Assembly (NCBI RefSeq): GCF_000350225.1
Contig: NW_005179079.1
Span: 101,414-165,413 of the forward strand
Direction: 5' to 3'
DNA: 64,000 nucleotides
From: Chondrus crispus
Taxonomy: Eukaryota; Rhodophyta; Florideophyceae; Gigartinales; Gigartinaceae
The notes under the pieces: model-generated
What the model saw: only the letters and a program-made list of their open reading frames with translations
Told to the model about the DNA's origin: nothing
Databases searched by the model: none
Made by a program: the position numbers and the translations under genes
Shown: positions 54,119 through 64,000 of the stretch, piece by piece
Position numbering within the stretch: position 1 is the first letter of the stretch
Layout of the letters: each line of letters opens with the position of its first letter

Positions 54119-56326
54119 TAATTCTTAACCAGTGAAATTATTCTAACCAGATTTATTATTATTATTATTGAGAACTTCAACTTATGATAAATACGGCAAA
54201 TTCGCTTGGGCTATATCTCCGAAAGCTTTGAGCGAAAACCGTTTTCGCCTCCATATTTGAATTTCCCGCCTCAATGTTGACCGGGAGCTGTCCCGCCCAA
54301 ATCAGAGGACCACAGGACAAAATCTTGCCACCACATTAGACGCACGGATCCATTCCTGTGACATCCAAGTAACCTCCAGCGACTCGAAGCCATCATGAAG
54401 CACCCCCAAGGATTCCGCCACCTTTCAAAGGCGATGAAAGACTCGAGACTCAGAAACGCATAACATGCTGTCGTCACGAAGCAATTTTCCCTTCCCGCGG
54501 CCGCCCGGCTGTTCAACGTTCCATGGTCGACATTTCGTCTTTACTATCAGAACCAAATCCCTTCGCTGATCGGACCTGGACACCCCAACGCCCTTACAGA
54601 ACAAGAAAAAAGCATTATCGTGAATTCAGCCATCGAATCCCCTCAAAATGGCACCCCTCTTTCACAAGAATCTTTCAAGGATTTAATACAACACTTTTGC
54701 CAACATCTTCCTGTACACCGTCAGGCATCCATACCCATCAAGGACCTGCGTCCCAGCGATGGCTCTCTGCCCGAGTTTTAAGCGACATAGACAGCTCTCC
54801 TTAAGTCGGAGGTGTAACTTGGAACACGATAGATCAATTTCCATGTCCGTGCATCACATGGCGGAGCACGTTGACCGTCTGAGCCAGATTTATCAGGAAT
54901 ACGGAATAACGCACGGCTCCCAGATTTTCAATATGGATAAGTCTGGGTTTTCTACGAGAACTGCGCACAGAGACCGGGAAAAGGCTGGAGGGTAGAAGAA
55001 GGGAAAGTCGAACGCAAGAGAGATAAAGTGGTCAAAGAATGCCGACCATGTCACTGTTATGGCCATTGTATCAGCAGACGGCCGCGTGTATGGCCCGGTT
55101 GCGATCTTACCCGGGAAGCGTTTTAAGTGGAGGCTACGTCCCAATATGACCTGAGAAACAACAGCATGCTTTTTGCCGGAGAATGCTCTTGTGACATATC
55201 GAGATGCCGGTGGTATGGACACGGAGATTTTTAATGCATTTGCGGAGTGGTTTGTGACAGCAACGACAGAGCTGCGGTCACGGCACCGCAATATTGTTCT
55301 GACGTTTGACGGATACGAGGCTCACATGTCCTTCAAAGCCTTGCAGCTTTTGAAGAACAATAATGTAGTCGTCATAGCTTTGCCTGCTCATACCAGCAAT
55401 CGGACTCAGGTGTTGGACTACTCTATCCTTTCCCCATTCAAGACGTATCTTCGAAATGCTCTAAATGACAGGGTACTTTCCTCTGCAGGAAGTATCCGCA
55501 ACGATTTTGATACATTATGCGATTTGGTGCAAGACGCGTATAAGCGAGCCTTAACCTACAGTAATATTGTTGGTGGGTTTCTTGCGTGAGGATTGTGGTG
55601 CCCAAGGCGCAAGTGCCCGCTCCCAGAAGTCATCAAGTTGGCTGACATAACTAATATCGGTGACCATCCATCTCGAGAGGCAGCTTTCCAATCTTTCCCC
55701 CAGTTAACAGAAACCTTTACCAATACTCGTAACCTAGTTCGCTCCGATGGGCCTGTCGCCGAGAATGGAATGCTCAATATGAAAGGTGGTTCCTTATTGA
55801 CGAGTCAGGATGTGTTGGATCAAATCGAATCTAGGGGTATCGCTAAGGAAACTGCAGCTGCCGAGAAGGCTGCTCGTGAATCCGCAGTCTCGCGACGCCG
55901 CTTGGAACGAGAGATTGAGGCGGAAGAGCAAGCCTGTGCTAGCGGCGGTGCTGAAGAAGCACGCAGTTCGCATGTGACTTGGATGTCCTTGCGGGGTGTG
56001 AGGGCGAGAGTCTTGCTGGATTAAAGAGGAAATCGGAGGGTGATTGCACGTCATCGTGCACTCGGGACACTGGGGATACCGCCCCAAAATTGGTAAAAAT
56101 GGTGTGTTATGCATGCGCCTTGGTTAGGAATTGTCTCAAAACAGCAACTCAGGGGTGCATTAAGCCCCACCTCGAACGAGGTGGCATTACATCTGTTCTT
56201 TGATTGGGGAGGGCGTCTCCTCCAATAATGGATCAATAGAGGCAACGCGTATGTCGACAAAGTTTGAGCACAAAGGCTCATCGGGAAGTACTATTTTCAA
56301 TTAGTATATGATTCTGGTTAAGAATA
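54119..56326 (+). mobile_element. pogo-like element 2, decayed
   Basis: ATTCTTAACCAG at 54,121 is inverted as CTGGTTAAGAAT at 56,314-56,325, with TA just outside the left end and a TA overlapping the right end. The interior encodes a DDE_1 transposase in pieces. The repeat is short, so the ends are tentative. Confidence 0.55.
54759..56024 (+). pseudogene. pogo/DDE_1 transposase, broken
   Basis: IFNMDKSGFS near 54,927 gives the first catalytic Asp, TFDGYEAH near 55,303 the second and QVLDYSILSPFK near 55,408 the third. A stop at 54,993, another near 55,152 and one at 55,587 separate the pieces; frames shift between 54,995 and 55,173. The C-terminal part (55,593-56,024) is a charged helical tail rich in Glu and Arg. 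The usual His-x-LQP before the third Asp is degraded. Not functional. Confidence 0.75.
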
Positions 56327-57393
56327 ACGGTGGGGCTGATATGTCATATTATATGCGTTCGACTGTGAACTGTACCGCATGCTACTGTGACCGCAAACTA
56401 GAACCGGGGGACAGTAATCATTGATGACTTAATCCGGGGGTTTCCGTTACATTCACGTCTTCATCTTAAAATTATTCATAAAAATACAAAGAAAATGCGG
56501 TTTTACTCCGTTTCTAACGCAGTTCCCTTCCTCACAGCTAGCAGAATGGCAATATTGACAGACAGAAAGCACAGAGAGTAAAATATTTAGTTTCAGACGC
56601 AAGAAGAATCATTGAAAACTTGGTCATTTGAACGAGAAGTCTGAAAACCGGTCAAGAAGAAGAATCATACTTCAAGCTCCGTGGCCCGGTTAACAGAATG
56701 CTGAGAGAGGGTGCTTGAAGCGCGTTGTGCTCTCTGCCGAGCACGCATCCTTCTGTGTTCGCGACTCCTGTTCAGAAGAGCATGTTTAACAATGCGCTCA
56801 GGGCGAATCTCAACCAGTCGACGAATCTCAGCTGGAGTGTCACGCACATCCGAGAGGCCCTCAGGGACTCCTGGCCACATTTTGCAGCTCTTGTTTCGGG
56901 CCAAGAGCGCTTCAATGAATGCATCGGCGGTGAGGTATGCACCGCTAGTAGTTCTTATCCTCACAGTGCTGTCAGACTTATTGACTAGACTACAGTAGAT
57001 ATTACACTTCTATGTTATCAATATCAATTCAGGGATTATGTAGGCTACATTTAGCTATCAACGATAGAGTCCCTTAAGGACGTGCCACCTAAAATTCTAC
57101 GTGGCACCTACATCTCTACCTGTTTTAGGGTGTAACGGTTTAGACACATTTCGTGGGTGACGCAACCTCCCTTTTATGGTAGTGCGCCTACTTTTGTTGT
57201 AGAGTGAACAAGAGTATAAAGCCAGGTCGAAGACGCTACTCGTCTTCGACCTCACCACATTCGATCACCTGAACCATCAACCGGACAACACCGTCCATTG
57301 ACTGTGCTCACCGTCCGTAGCGGTTCTGAGGCAATAGCCTGCCGCTCTTCCCCCCCTTTAAGGTAACCCAATTTACCACCCTTTTACCCTTCA
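56327..57393. other. Intergenic stretch
   Basis: 1.07 kb. A minus-strand ORF of 99 residues (56,665-56,964) is Arg-rich and coding-like (LTADAFIEALLARNK, AEIRRLVEIRPERIV) but I do not recognise it. A 12-bp perfect hairpin lies at 57,224-57,252 (AGGTCGAAGACG, loop CTACT). Confidence 0.5.
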
Positions 57394-58826
57394 CTAAAAT
57401 CCCCTCCGGACCGCCCTCTTTCGGTCGGTCTCCCGACAAGTGCCACTGTCTCCTACGTCCACATCACGCTGTAAACTTCTCGAATTATTCCTTAAACTCT
57501 CAATCATGACCTCGAGCGATAATTCTTGTGCGTTGTGTTGACCTACGGTATTGTTTTCCTCAAAATAGTGTAAACCGTCGAGCTTCTCGATGCATGTCCC
57601 CCGTGATTGCGGATCCCAAATGCCACACTTTTTAAATCGGCTGACAACGTTGCTTGCCGTGACTGCATCTGATAGGGCGAACCTTATAACATCAGCAACA
57701 TCAAATACATCCAATACTGGAGTTCTGCTGGCCGGAGAATGTACTTGTTTTTGAATGTAGGACTTGAAAAGCCCAAATACTGTTAGATCGAGAGGTTGCA
57801 GCACGTGGGACGTAAGGGGTGGAAGTCCAATCACAGAAACACCATTTTCTGTTAGGTACTGCAGAACTTTATACTGTACATGACACCCGTATCCATCCAA
57901 AACAAGAATCATGTTCTTTCTCCCCTCTCGAAGATAATCTGTCTGTTCACCAAAATTTGTTGCCCAATCATAAAAAACTGAACTGTCAACTCCAGCGGAG
58001 TCACAATAGTAAACGTAGAAGGTAGCAAGATAGCTGAGGATGGTCTTCACGACTCTGTCGACTCTACGGTAAGGGGGCTGTTTTCCAGGAGACACGATGG
58101 CAGGCTTGAATCTATCTCCCGCCGCGTTGACGACGCACAACACGGTCACGTGATCCAGGCTTTTTATAGTGCGAACTAAAGAGCTAACAGCATACTGCTT
58201 GTCCGTCGTGGTGATGCCTTTGCTCAGACTTTTCCCTGCCAATGTGAGGAACGATACGCCTGATTCGTCAATGTTAAATATACGCTGAGCATCGTGCACA
58301 TTGAACCCGTCCATTGCTGCGGGCATCCTCGCAATATGTTCATCAACGTTTGTGCGGGTAACTGCATGAATTTGCCCACTTTGGATTGCTCTGACCGATT
58401 GGATTGAAAGTGTTAGATATAGTGTTTAAAAAAGTTATACATCCACGTTTTCGAAAGTGTTTGGGTTGAACAACCAAGCTTCAAAGGCTTAGAATGTTTC
58501 AAAACATGAGCTCCGAGCTAGCGCAGTGCGGGCTTTGTAAGGGGCGTAATCATGCTGGCAAAATGTTGGACCGCTGCTATCATTAATGCTTTTTCCTGTT
58601 CTTGTAACTTGCAAGGCCTTCCCTGTAGACGAATGTCGACTGAAATGTCCGTCGGGGCAGTCGGCTGACTCTCTGGCGCTTTTTGAAGCCATGAAGAGTA
58701 CACGCGTCTGATGTTTGTAATGTGATTATTTGCCAATGCTGCCGCCCTGTGAAGAGGCACAGAGTCATGCACGTGAGCAAAAATCGATTTCAACCCCCCC
58801 TCCGCCCCCCGCCCCCATCCGGCCAC
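57394..58826 (-). pseudogene. pogo/DDE_1 transposase 3, N-terminal part frameshifted
   Basis: The minus-strand ORF 58,326-57,394 (310 residues) holds the whole catalytic core: IFNIDESGVSF, LVLDGYGCHV and LTSHVLQPLDLTVFG, the three DDE_1 blocks with all acidic residues intact. The N-terminal DNA-binding part lies in other frames at 58,826-58,518 (GRPCKLQEQEKALMIA resembles the HTH) and is separated by stops and at least one frameshift. The tail is basic (DRKRAVRRGF). It is the best-preserved DDE core in the window. No convincing inverted ends were found around it. Confidence 0.8.
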
Positions 58827-58916
58827 GACAGTACCGTTGGGTACTTGTGAATTGTTGGTTGAATGGGTACTTTTATGACTGCTGTGAAGCTCTTTCAGAG
58901 TGCCACGCGGAGTCTT

Positions 58917-59408
58917 CTAGTGTCTAGGTGACAAATGACGTCATATGAGGTCACTTTTTAACTTATTTTTCTCGACTTGTGCTAGCTCAAAAACATGGAA
59001 AAAAGATACTCTCGACACGGCAGTTGACTTCTGCGTTGTGGAAAGGTGGAGTTTGGTGAGATCTGCACGTCTTCTCCAGCCATTTTTAAAATGCCCAAAA
59101 AGGAGCCTTTTTTGACCAACATCAAAACGTTTTATGTTGATATCTTCGAAACCAAAACGCCTGTTTAAAAAGTCAACTCATCATTGATAGTTCATTAGAT
59201 TCTTAGTCTCTCTATGCATTGACAACCGCCATCCCAATGTTTTGCAAGATGTTATTGCCGAGCGCGTATACGTTTAAGAAATGGTGTCCAAACTGAATGT
59301 TTTAAAGTTTCGATTTAATTTATATATTTTTGCAAAAAAAAAGCTGGCCTCATATGAGGCCATGACTGACCTCATATGAGGTCAAATTGCTTGTCGTCTA
59401 GACGCTAG
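58917..59408. mobile_element. MITE with CTAG-type inverted ends
   Basis: About 490 bp. The left end CTAGTGTCTAGGTGACAA and the inverted right end CTAGCGTCTAGACGACAA are both followed by (G)TCATATGAGGTCA or CCTCATATGAGGTCA. The palindrome CTCATATGAG occurs twice near the right end. No coding capacity. A related end (CTAGATGACAAATGGCCTCA) occurs at about 52,729. Confidence 0.75.
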
Positions 59409-62400
59409 TCCCTCACTGCTTCTATTGTGCAGCTATGATCGGAATATTGTTCCTTTGAATGTTAGCGATTCCCAGACTGGTACTGTAACTTTACTGCACT
59501 GTATGAGAATCACATTACGTTCTTCATTTCTTGATTGGGTCCGTTAAACCTTCATTGCGATGTAAACCAGAATAAGACTTTTGAAGACATCGCTGCGCCA
59601 CTCAGCGTAACACTGTTCAAAGAGATTCAAGTACCTGAAAGACGCCTGAGATGGAGAAGGAATTTGAATACTGTATTGCCTATTCGTAACCGGAATTTGC
59701 GTGTATTCTAGAGCCAACATTTCGTTTTGGAATCTGGAATCAGGTACTGCACTGTTCCGACATTGTCGTTCTCCTCATGGAATAGAACATCGGCATCGCT
59801 CTTGGTACACTGCATCAAGAGCGTTACTGCGGCGGTCTCTTCATGTAACAGTCCGTAAACAAACATAAGCTTATTGCCTTCGTTGAAGACTCATTTGTAC
59901 TGCTTTTACAGTATGCCGTACCTGCCCTTTGACGATAGCAGCAGCACGCACCGAATTCAACATCCAAATTCGAATTTCTCGCAAAGCGACGATATCCCGT
60001 GAGACCTACGAACACCAGTCATTCAATGTCTATTACGGGTATTGTACTGTAGGGAAGAAATACGTCTAATGCGGATGTTGGGACGCGCCAAGCTACAATC
60101 AGAATGGGAACAGGCTTTGGTGGCTCCGTCTCTATTTATTGTCAGGCGTGAGTCAGAGGCAGGTTCATCATTTACACTGGGTGCAGCCGTCGCGCAAATG
60201 ACACGCTGTGAACCCGATTGCAATCCCAGTCGTGTCCAATGCAACAGGTAAAGTTATCTTTCGAATACCAGAAACTGCTCAGCGACCTTTGAAGTTTTAA
60301 ACTTGCTGTCGACTGAGAGCAGTGTGCCAGAGAAGGCAGGGATCAGAGCAAAGACTTCGAAGGAAATGACACGTCTACTTCAGTCAGGATAATAGAGGAG
60401 GAGGCGTGGTAAAACAGAAATGATGTGATGCTGTACACTGTGCTGTAGGTCTCTCAGGAGTTGGTGGGGAACGTGGAATGCGCGGGAGGCGACACACTTG
60501 GAAGACTGTTGACTTGGCAACTCATCAGAAGTCAGCTGGTCCTTTTTTATCGACATGAGCTGATACATAATATACGTTGGAAATTTGTTCATTTATGGTG
60601 TAGTGCTGAGAATTTGCAGCGGGCCAACCACAGCTCTGATTTTCCCGCTCCTTGAAAGGTGAGATTAGGAGAGAATATGAAAGGTCCGCCGACCATTAGC
60701 TGCAGATGGCCATTTACTATTACAGGTACTCGTAGTGGTTAAAGAGAGGCAGAGAATGTGAGGGGCAATGCAAGTATTGAGCTAGGACGAAAGAAGATGC
60801 AGTGCACAGTATCAACGGTTGGGGAAGATGAACAAGGATATACTCGGCCCTGGTTAGAACCGTGCGGGATGACAATGGTACAGTAAATAGACTGTACGTT
60901 GCATCAAAATCGGGAGGGAAAAAGTACTGCTGCATTAAAACCAGGCGCTAAATGTGGACTTGGGCAGTCCCCGCTAGCGTTTGGGTTAGGGAGGGGAAGA
61001 GAAGGGAAGGGGAGAACTGAAGCCAGTTGTGAATTGGTTGAAGCGGGGGAGGCAAGAAGTAGAAGGGGCCTCGGGTCATTGGTGTCTGTGATGATTGTTG
61101 TGACGGAGTGGCGCTGGGGGAGTCTGGGAGATAGGTGAGGGGAGTACGTGGCGTTCGTACTATAAAACATCGGACAGGTGTATGGGGAGGCGAGCCAATG
61201 ACCGCTGCAACGTGGGAAAATGTAGTGTTGCATATGCGCTAAATCCGGCAAACTATGCGCGTAAATCAGAAAATTTACTCATCTGCACCGCTCGTTGCAC
61301 TCTGATGCCCTCCCTAACAAGCCTCAAGAGCTTAAACCAGTCATAATTAACTCTACTTTGCAAAACCAACCACACATGCCCGTTCACACCGCCGCCCCGC
61401 ATACACTCTCGATCCATCCAGTGCTGGCCGGGAGACAGCTCTAGGCCCCTTCATCGTTCGCCACGCTTTCGCCCATCGCTGCTGCATCACTTCGCAGTCA
61501 CAGGGGCATCCGGCTCATACACCACGCGTCTGGCTTTACTGCTGCACACACAATCAAAAAAGCTAAAATCTGCGGGAACCCCCGCCCGTACATAGGTCCG
61601 CGCTACTGAAGATGTCTCAACTTCAGAGTTCTGCCGCTCACATGCCTTGTGGCATGCACGCTTCTATGCGACAGGGGTGTTGTAGTTTGGGAAACCTGCA
61701 TGTTAGCGGCGCTTAGGCCTCAATACATTATACGTCCAAGGTTTATTGGACCATGTCTTACAACGGGAATCAGAGCTTTTCGTCTTTTCGCCGCAGAATG
61801 ACTCTTCTGTCGCTTGCGAACCAGGTGGACAGGTAGGGCCAATTGTAGAATGGCGTCCGTCCCATCGCAAAACATAACCTGCAGTTGATTGTCATTTGTC
61901 GGGCGGTCGTCACCCGTCACATTCAGGTCTCTTGAAGCCTACACCTTAGTCCAAAAGCACTTCGGAAACCACATCTGAATGTGCTAACCTGTGTTGCCTG
62001 TTCTATATATACACACTCGATCGGGCACGAAAATACGCGCATGGTGTGTCAATACTGTAGTACTGTACACCCAGTACAGAGCTCCGTCTCCGTGACTTCC
62101 ACGCTACGTCCCGAGAGGTCCCACCATTTCCAGAGAGAGAAGGGGTGGTGACAGGCGATCAACGATGGCACACCCATGTGGGCGACAATCCGCTGGCATC
62201 ATCGCTCTGCTCTTTGCCCATAGCCAATACGTAACCAATCCTTCTTATTCTACCCATCTAGCCACATTGGCGCCCTAATTTGCAGCTCCTCGTTGGCACC
62301 TTATTGACATCGATGCCTCTACGTGACTTAATGCCTGCTCAATTGAGCCACTGAAACGTATTAGAAGGTCTGTTAGGTCTCCCTTTACTTTTCTCGCTTC

Positions 62401-62528
62401 CACACTCTTGCTCGACGTGGACGCCTAGAGTGAAGGCCTACTACAGTACTTCAACGTGCAACCTTCTTTCCAGTGGTTTACATCTGAGCACGGCTGCCTT
62501 GAACAATACCTATCTTCCGATCCCATGC
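59409..62528. other. Three-kilobase region without a supported gene
   Basis: Mixed composition. ORFs are under 120 residues and none is recognisable. A G/A-rich stretch lies at 60,960-61,140. No RNA gene or element end is recognised. Confidence 0.6.
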
Positions 62529-62538
62529 GTATATATCC
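62529..62538 (+). promoter_or_regulatory. TATA-like box of gene E
   Basis: GTATATATCC, about 112-119 bp upstream of the gene E ATG. Confidence 0.5.
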
Positions 62539-62648
62539 TTTCGCCCTGCTCTCCCAACTGCCGTGTGCACATCTTTAGGCGAAACCGCGTCAACCCATCA
62601 CACCCTTGTGCTTGAATTTCCCTTCGCGACCGCTGTGCACTACCGACA

Positions 62649-63946
62649 ATGATCTCAAGATGGGTGGCCGCGGCCCTCCTGCCCCTTCTCTTCACTTCTG
62701 CGACGACACATTCAATGATGGGTTGGCCACAAAGCACTTCACCAAACGTAAGGACTTGCAATACGGCTTCGACGACCGCGAAGCATTCGAGCCGGGTTTC
62801 TGAGAATTGCGATTCCGTTTTGCGCCGGGGCGAGAAGGAAAACAATTCCGCTAACGATATTTGATCCTTGCCACTTTTTAGGTTTGCCGATTAGGAGGAG
62901 TACCGAACCCCGGGACGTGCCCGGGTCCCTGCGACCTCAAGGCGATTGACAAAGGCTTCTCCAACTTTGACCGGCCGAGCAAGCCGGCAGCGGTGTTCCA
63001 CCGCGGCCAAAGGATCAAGGTGAAGTATCAGCGGAACAACCACGGTCCGGGCGGATTTGTGCGACACACGCTTGTGCCGATCGACAAAATGATGGACAAG
63101 CGCGCGCATGCGGCAAACGCGTTCTCGTACAGCTGTTTCGGCGCGAAAGCCGTGCGCGCGACGCGCGAGGACATGAAGATGGACACGTGGGGCTTCTCGA
63201 TGGTTGGCAACGACGGCGAGGGGCGCAGCCACAAGCAAGCGACAGGGCTCTATACGAGCGACGTGGTGATCCCGCCTGTGGTGCCGGACGGCTTCTACGT
63301 GTTCGGGTGGGTGTGGTATGGAGGCACGGGTGGGGAAGTCTCCAATCAGCCGTATCGCAAGGAGCCGTTTTGGAAGGGGTACTTCAGTGACTACTGGTCA
63401 TGCTCGTTCGTCGAGGTGCGCGGCGGGAAGGCGCTGGAGGCGTCGTATACTCCCGTGTTCAAGAATGACATGCGACAGTTCTCGGCAGAGGGGTGCATGT
63501 CCGCTAACGACGCGCCTGGCGTGTGCACGCACGAGCCGTGCGTAGTCTACGGCAAGTACCAGAAGCCGCGGCCATTTAAGTCTGAGGGCGGACCGGCGCC
63601 GCTGACGCGGGCTAACTTTGAGAGCAACGCGGTGATGGAGCGGTCCGGCGGTGGCGAGACGGAGTTTAGACTGCCGAGGGCGCCGTCGCCGCCGCCGTCA
63701 CCGTGGGAACGGATCATGAGGCATCCGCTGTACAAGCAAAAGAAGGCGGCTTGCAAGTGCATTGGAGAGGGGCATCGGTGTGGACGGGTGACGGCAAGGA
63801 AGAGCGGTTATTGCAAGAAGTGGACCAAGGCTGAAGACCAGTCACAGCGATGCGTGCGGAGCTGCTGCAGGATTTGTCGAAAGGGATTGCCGGATATGGC
63901 GAGGTACTGTATAAACCACAAGGTGAAGACAGAGTGTTCGTTGTAG
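62649..63946 (+). CDS. LPMO-like secreted protein E, two exons
   Basis: Exons 62,649-62,747 and 62,882-63,946, 134-bp phase-0 intron (AAAC|GTAAGG ... TTTTTAG|GTT); 387 residues. Signal peptide 1-20, with a weaker cleavage context (Ala-Thr-Thr) before His21 (HSMMGWPQSTSP). Exon 2: CRLGGVPNPGTCPGPCD (Val where the others have Asn or Asp), NNHGPGGFVRHT, SYSCFGAKA, TWGFS, GWVWYGGTGG and SDYWSC. An insertion of a few residues occurs after GNDG compared with A-D. The linker is Pro-rich (PSPPPSPWERIM) and the ten-Cys module ends in Cys-Ser-Leu. GC-rich codons as in A and B, although it lies 13 kb away beyond transposon remnants. All putative copper ligands are intact. Same inferred role as the cluster. 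Confidence 0.85.
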
Positions 63947-63952
63947 TTTGTC

Positions 63953-63970
63953 GGGGGGGGGGGGGGGGGG
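63953..63970. repeat. Run of 18 G
   Basis: A homopolymer starting six bases after the gene E stop codon, at the end of the window; the length may be a sequencing artefact. Confidence 0.9.
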
Positions 63971-64000
63971 CGGAGATAGGTTGCCTCTTGTGTAGTGTTT

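Noticed and set aside
1..64000. tRNA, rRNA, CRISPR or bacterial-type operon features
   Set aside because: I looked for tRNA T-arm sequences, rRNA-like blocks and regularly spaced repeats and saw none; the window is eukaryotic in character.

Overview
The window looks like nuclear DNA of a multicellular red alga (a florideophyte; Chondrus crispus is my best guess, from general genome style and not from any search). The reasons are short intergenic spaces around compact genes, at most one short GT-AG intron close to the start codon, no operon structure, and a dense nest of several eukaryotic transposon classes. I found no rRNA, tRNA or CRISPR.

Left third (1-20,946): a nest of mobile elements. 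A Ty3/gypsy chromovirus spans 674-20,941. It has two 638-bp LTRs, a TTATC target-site duplication on both sides, a primer-binding site, gag, pol with a chromodomain, and a polypurine tract. Its 3' internal region is split by a PIF/Harbinger element (about 11.34-18.66 kb). That element in turn contains a structure with roughly 800-bp inverted arms (13,727-18,327), which carries a SANT-like ORF and a captured CHY zinc-finger gene and has an assembly gap (16,934-17,116).

Middle (20,950-39,600): a decayed LINE (minus strand), a second Harbinger element with its transposase and its Myb/NAM-associated partner gene on opposite strands, GC-rich degenerate ORFs that faintly resemble a STAND/NB-ARC protein, a pogo-like (DDE_1) element with TA flanks and short inverted ends, and AT-rich sequence in which I see no gene. 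Most transposon genes are broken, and many of the stops are one transition away from Gln or Trp codons.

Right part (39,600-64,000): the biologically interesting part. Five paralogous two-exon genes (A +, B -, C -, D -, E +) encode secreted proteins of about 377-428 residues. In each, exon 1 encodes a signal peptide followed directly by a His that would become the mature N-terminus (HSMM.xP.STSP-type motif). A phase-0 intron follows at exactly the same place. Exon 2 then encodes a conserved domain with NNHGPGG and YWSC motifs, a variable linker, and a ten-cysteine C-terminal module. N-terminal His, internal His and a Tyr three residues before a Cys are the signature of the copper histidine brace of lytic polysaccharide monooxygenases (LPMOs), so I read this as an LPMO-like family cluster that I cannot assign to a defined CAZy AA family. 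Each gene has a TATA-like box 75-120 bp upstream of its ATG. Between genes D and E lie a MULE remnant, two further pogo-like remnants and a MITE.
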